Below are positions 23,383-25,627 of a stretch of DNA of 25,627 nucleotides, one piece after another. Both the position numbers and the translations under genes were made by a program. How positions within the stretch are numbered: the stretch's first letter is position 1; each line of letters opens with the position of its first letter. The DNA is from an uncultured Acetatifactor sp. (GTDB lineage: Bacteria; Bacillota; Clostridia; Lachnospirales; Lachnospiraceae): contig CAJTKW010000014.1 of assembly GCA_910577035.1 (NCBI GenBank), forward strand, positions 21,261 to 46,887, read 5' to 3'. The notes under the pieces are model-generated. The model saw only the letters and a list, made by a program, of their open reading frames with translations. It was not told the origin of the DNA and did not search any database.

Positions 23383-25194
23383 TTATTGGTATCTCCGGGA
23401 CTGCATTTCAAACATTTCAGCGTATATGCCATGGTTCTGCATCAACTCGTTATGGGAACCGTTTTCCGCCACTTTCCCATTCTGAATCAAAATAATCCTG
23501 TCTGCCATTTTCGTTGTGGACAATCTGTGGGAAATGATAATCATCGTCCGCTCCGGCAGCATCCGGAACACAAGCTCATTAAATTCACTTTCCGCTTTCG
23601 GATCCAACGCACTTGAGGGCTCGTCCAGAATTACCGTTTTCTTATCGCCGGGCAGCACTCTTGCCAGTGCCAGCTTTTGCTTTTGTCCCCCCGAGAATAC
23701 TACCCCGTCCTTGTTGAATTCTCTTGAATAATCGCTGTCTCCCCCATGGGGCAGGCCCTCAACCACCTCTCCCAGCCCGACCCTTTGAAGGGCCTGGTCC
23801 AGTTCTGGCTTTTCCCTGTTTTTGTCCACAAGATCCATTTTCACGTTTTCATACAGCGTCAATGCAAACAACTGGAAGTTTTGAACCAAGATACCCCACA
23901 GGTTCTTTCGATAAAAATCCACGTCATAGTCCCGAATATCAATGCCGTTTACCAGTATTTTACCCTTGTCAGGATCATACAGTCTTAATAGCAGCTTAAC
24001 CAGGGTACTCTTTCCGGCGCCGTTACTGCCCACAATTGCCACCTTTTCCTTTGCCTGGATCTTTAAATTCAATCCGTCCAGAATCTTGTGTTCTCCGTCA
24101 TAGGAGAAAGACACATCCACAAACTCAATTGTAACCGGCATACCGGCATTGCTTTTCAGACCCCGATTCGATACAATGCGGTTTTCCCTATCCATAAAGT
24201 GAAGGAATTTCTCAATGTAAATACTGTTATTATGTAATTCCTTTATGCAGCGGACAAAATTGTTCATGTTTCCTGTCATGGTACCGTAAGCATTCCATAA
24301 GGCAGTCACCACATCAAAAGTATAAGCATGTTTCACAAGCACCATGCAGGCAAGATAAAATAATGTCAAAAAATCTCCCATGATTTTCTTCATCAGATGA
24401 TCGCCGGCGCAGACTAAGGTCTTTTTGGCTCCGTAAGCAGCATGAACGTCGCCCAGCTTTTTCGAGGAGGCAGTCATTTTATCAAGCAGGACATTGCCGA
24501 TCCTTGTCATTTTTATGTCCCTGGCATTTTGTTTTAAGAAAAACATGCGGTTTACATAGTCAATTTCTTTATGGCAGGGCACGGTTTTATTGTAAATCTC
24601 ACCGTTGATTTGATTCAGCTTCATCTGGTACAAAAATGAAAACACGTTAATTACAACTGCCAGTATAAACACAACAAAATCCAAAGAGCTGATAATAAAA
24701 ATAAGCGAGAGCAATACCAGTGAGTTTTCCATCAGCTTAACAAAATTCCTGTAAGTACTCCAGGCCCTGGTATGGGATTCCCTGTTGGCAGCTATCAGAT
24801 CGTTATAATATTCCTGGTCGTCATAGCAGCCAAGGTCAATGGAAGCAGACTTCTCAAACATCATTTTCGCAAAAACATGATTGACCCTGATCTCTGCTTT
24901 TTTTGCCAGGCTGTTATTAAAGATTCCTGCAATGACGGTGTTAAACAAAAGCACCAGCCCATAATATACGCAGGTCACAGCAATCAACCGTGTTAAAACT
25001 TTCTGTGTTTCTCCCGGCTGTGCAATTACGACTTCCACCGACTTGACAATATACTGTAGGAACAGCACATTTCCCACGGTATTGAACAAGATGCTTCTGG
25101 CGGCAATCAGCAGTGCATAGCCCGCGGAATACAGCGGAACCGCCCTGAAAAATATTTTCAGCATATACAGATTATTATGTATTATTTTTTTCAC
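23383..25194 (-). CDS. ABC exporter half-transporter (permease plus ATPase)
   Basis: A 603-residue type IV (exporter-fold) ABC half-transporter. The first 310 residues contain the hydrophobic segments of the membrane domain; the rest is the nucleotide-binding domain with Walker A VGSNGAGKST, Q-loop LVQNFQLF, canonical signature FSGGQKQKLALARVL, Walker B VILDEPSSALD and the switch histidine IIISHRLS. It most likely pairs with the ABC protein encoded just upstream to form a heterodimer that exports peptides, lipids or drugs. GTG 25194 is chosen as start because GGGAG stands 6 bases ahead and the length then fits the family; the open frame extends further, to 25284, over the end of the upstream gene. 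The overlap with that gene is 20 bases. Confidence 0.88.
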   Translation of the reverse strand: MKKIIHNNLYMLKIFFRAVPLYSAGYALLIAARSILFNTVGNVLFLQYIVKSVEVVIAQPGETQKVLTRLIAVTCVYYGLVLLFNTVIAGIFNNSLAKKAEIRVNHVFAKMMFEKSASIDLGCYDDQEYYNDLIAANRESHTRAWSTYRNFVKLMENSLVLLSLIFIISSLDFVVFILAVVINVFSFLYQMKLNQINGEIYNKTVPCHKEIDYVNRMFFLKQNARDIKMTRIGNVLLDKMTASSKKLGDVHAAYGAKKTLVCAGDHLMKKIMGDFLTLFYLACMVLVKHAYTFDVVTALWNAYGTMTGNMNNFVRCIKELHNNSIYIEKFLHFMDRENRIVSNRGLKSNAGMPVTIEFVDVSFSYDGEHKILDGLNLKIQAKEKVAIVGSNGAGKSTLVKLLLRLYDPDKGKILVNGIDIRDYDVDFYRKNLWGILVQNFQLFALTLYENVKMDLVDKNREKPELDQALQRVGLGEVVEGLPHGGDSDYSREFNKDGVVFSGGQKQKLALARVLPGDKKTVILDEPSSALDPKAESEFNELVFRMLPERTMIIISHRLSTTKMADRIILIQNGKVAENGSHNELMQNHGIYAEMFEMQSRRYQ

Positions 25195-25627
25195 CCTGCA
25201 CTCCCTCTGCCCGTTTCTGCCGCGGCTCAACTTCAGCACTTCCTTGTTTGTAGTACCTGGCCTGCATCTGGAACATCTCCGCATATTTTCCGTTTTGCAG
25301 GATCAGCTCCTCATGTGTCCCCTGCTCCGCAATCCGGCCCTGCTCCATAAAATATATTTTGTCGGCTATTTTGGATGCCGAAAACCGGTGGGAAATATAA
25401 ATAACGGTCCCCTCCGCCAGATAACCGTTTATAGCCTCAAAAATTTTTTCTTCCGCAACAGGGTCAAGAGCACTGGCAGGCTCGTCCAAAATGTAGAGCT
25501 GCTTCGACGGATTGATAAAAATTCTGGCAAGTGCCAGTGCCTGGCACTGACCAATGGAGAGCATTTCACCCGCATCAGACAATTCATGGGTCAGCTGTGT
25601 GTGATACCCGTCTTCATACTCGTTTAT
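25175..25627 (-). CDS. ABC exporter half-transporter, C-terminal ATPase part, 5' end outside window
   Basis: Reading in one frame from the right edge gives 150 codons of an ATP-binding domain: the tail of the helical domain (NEYEDGYHTQLTHELSD), the signature LSIGQCQALALARIF, Walker B YILDEPASALD, switch region VIYISHRFSASK and the D-loop. Membrane domain, Walker A and Q-loop lie outside. The signature is LSIGQ instead of LSGGQ; in heterodimeric exporters one of the two ATP sites is often degenerate, and this C-loop would face the Walker A of the partner encoded at 23383-25194. Its last codons overlap the start of that partner by 20 bases, which implies translational coupling. Confidence 0.88.
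   Translation of the reverse strand: MNEYEDGYHTQLTHELSDAGEMLSIGQCQALALARIFINPSKQLYILDEPASALDPVAEEKIFEAINGYLAEGTVIYISHRFSASKIADKIYFMEQGRIAEQGTHEELILQNGKYAEMFQMQARYYKQGSAEVEPRQKRAEGVQGEKNNT

Overview
The window looks like the chromosome of an anaerobic, spore-forming member of the Clostridia, most likely Lachnospiraceae. The reasons are a SpoIIID sporulation regulator with a sigma-E-like promoter, AGGAGG-type ribosome binding sites with several TTG/GTG starts, a eukaryotic-type UDP-sugar pyrophosphorylase next to galE, and many Lachnospiraceae-type small genes. This is inferred from gene content; no 16S rRNA gene or other phylogenetic marker was available to test it.

Positions 1-12000 are mostly core genes: a 3'-truncated murA, a LysM/G5/M23 cell-wall hydrolase, a divergent Y-family polymerase (dinB), a flavin reductase downstream of a membrane-anchored coiled-coil protein, a small alarmone synthetase (RelQ type), an 88-aa conserved-looking protein, galE, a UDP-glucose/UDP-GlcNAc-type pyrophosphorylase, a possible 46-aa ORF, spoIIID and a large XRE regulator fused to a peptidase-C39-like region. 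Sharp regulatory signals include overlapping divergent promoters (M23/dinB), overlapping terminators in the end of dinB, a LexA-box-like palindrome at the murA promoter, a sigma-E-like promoter at spoIIID, and an orphan promoter with 11-bp phased TTCATA-like repeats in front of a gene-less, hairpin-rich stretch (5620-5820).

Positions 12100-18600 are a visibly more AT-rich accessory island holding a decayed type I restriction-modification locus, read on the minus strand as hsdM (gutted), hsdS (only a tail), a three-gene cassette (DUF3990 ADP-ribosyltransferase-like protein, an 81-aa protein, a DUF3791-like protein), then hsdR (one amber codon and one frameshift). The cassette is intact although the restriction genes on both sides are broken. 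Upstream lie a DUF2806 protein and a radical-SAM fragment whose last codons resemble the last codons of hsdR, which suggests rearrangement at the island edge.

Positions 18700-25627 hold an AAA-ATPase/PD-(D/E)XK protein of the kind that is multiplied in gut Firmicutes, an ECF sigma factor with an overlapping membrane-anchored probable anti-sigma gene, and a minus-strand operon with two ABC exporter half-transporters (the first cut by the window end) followed by an APH-type phosphotransferase.
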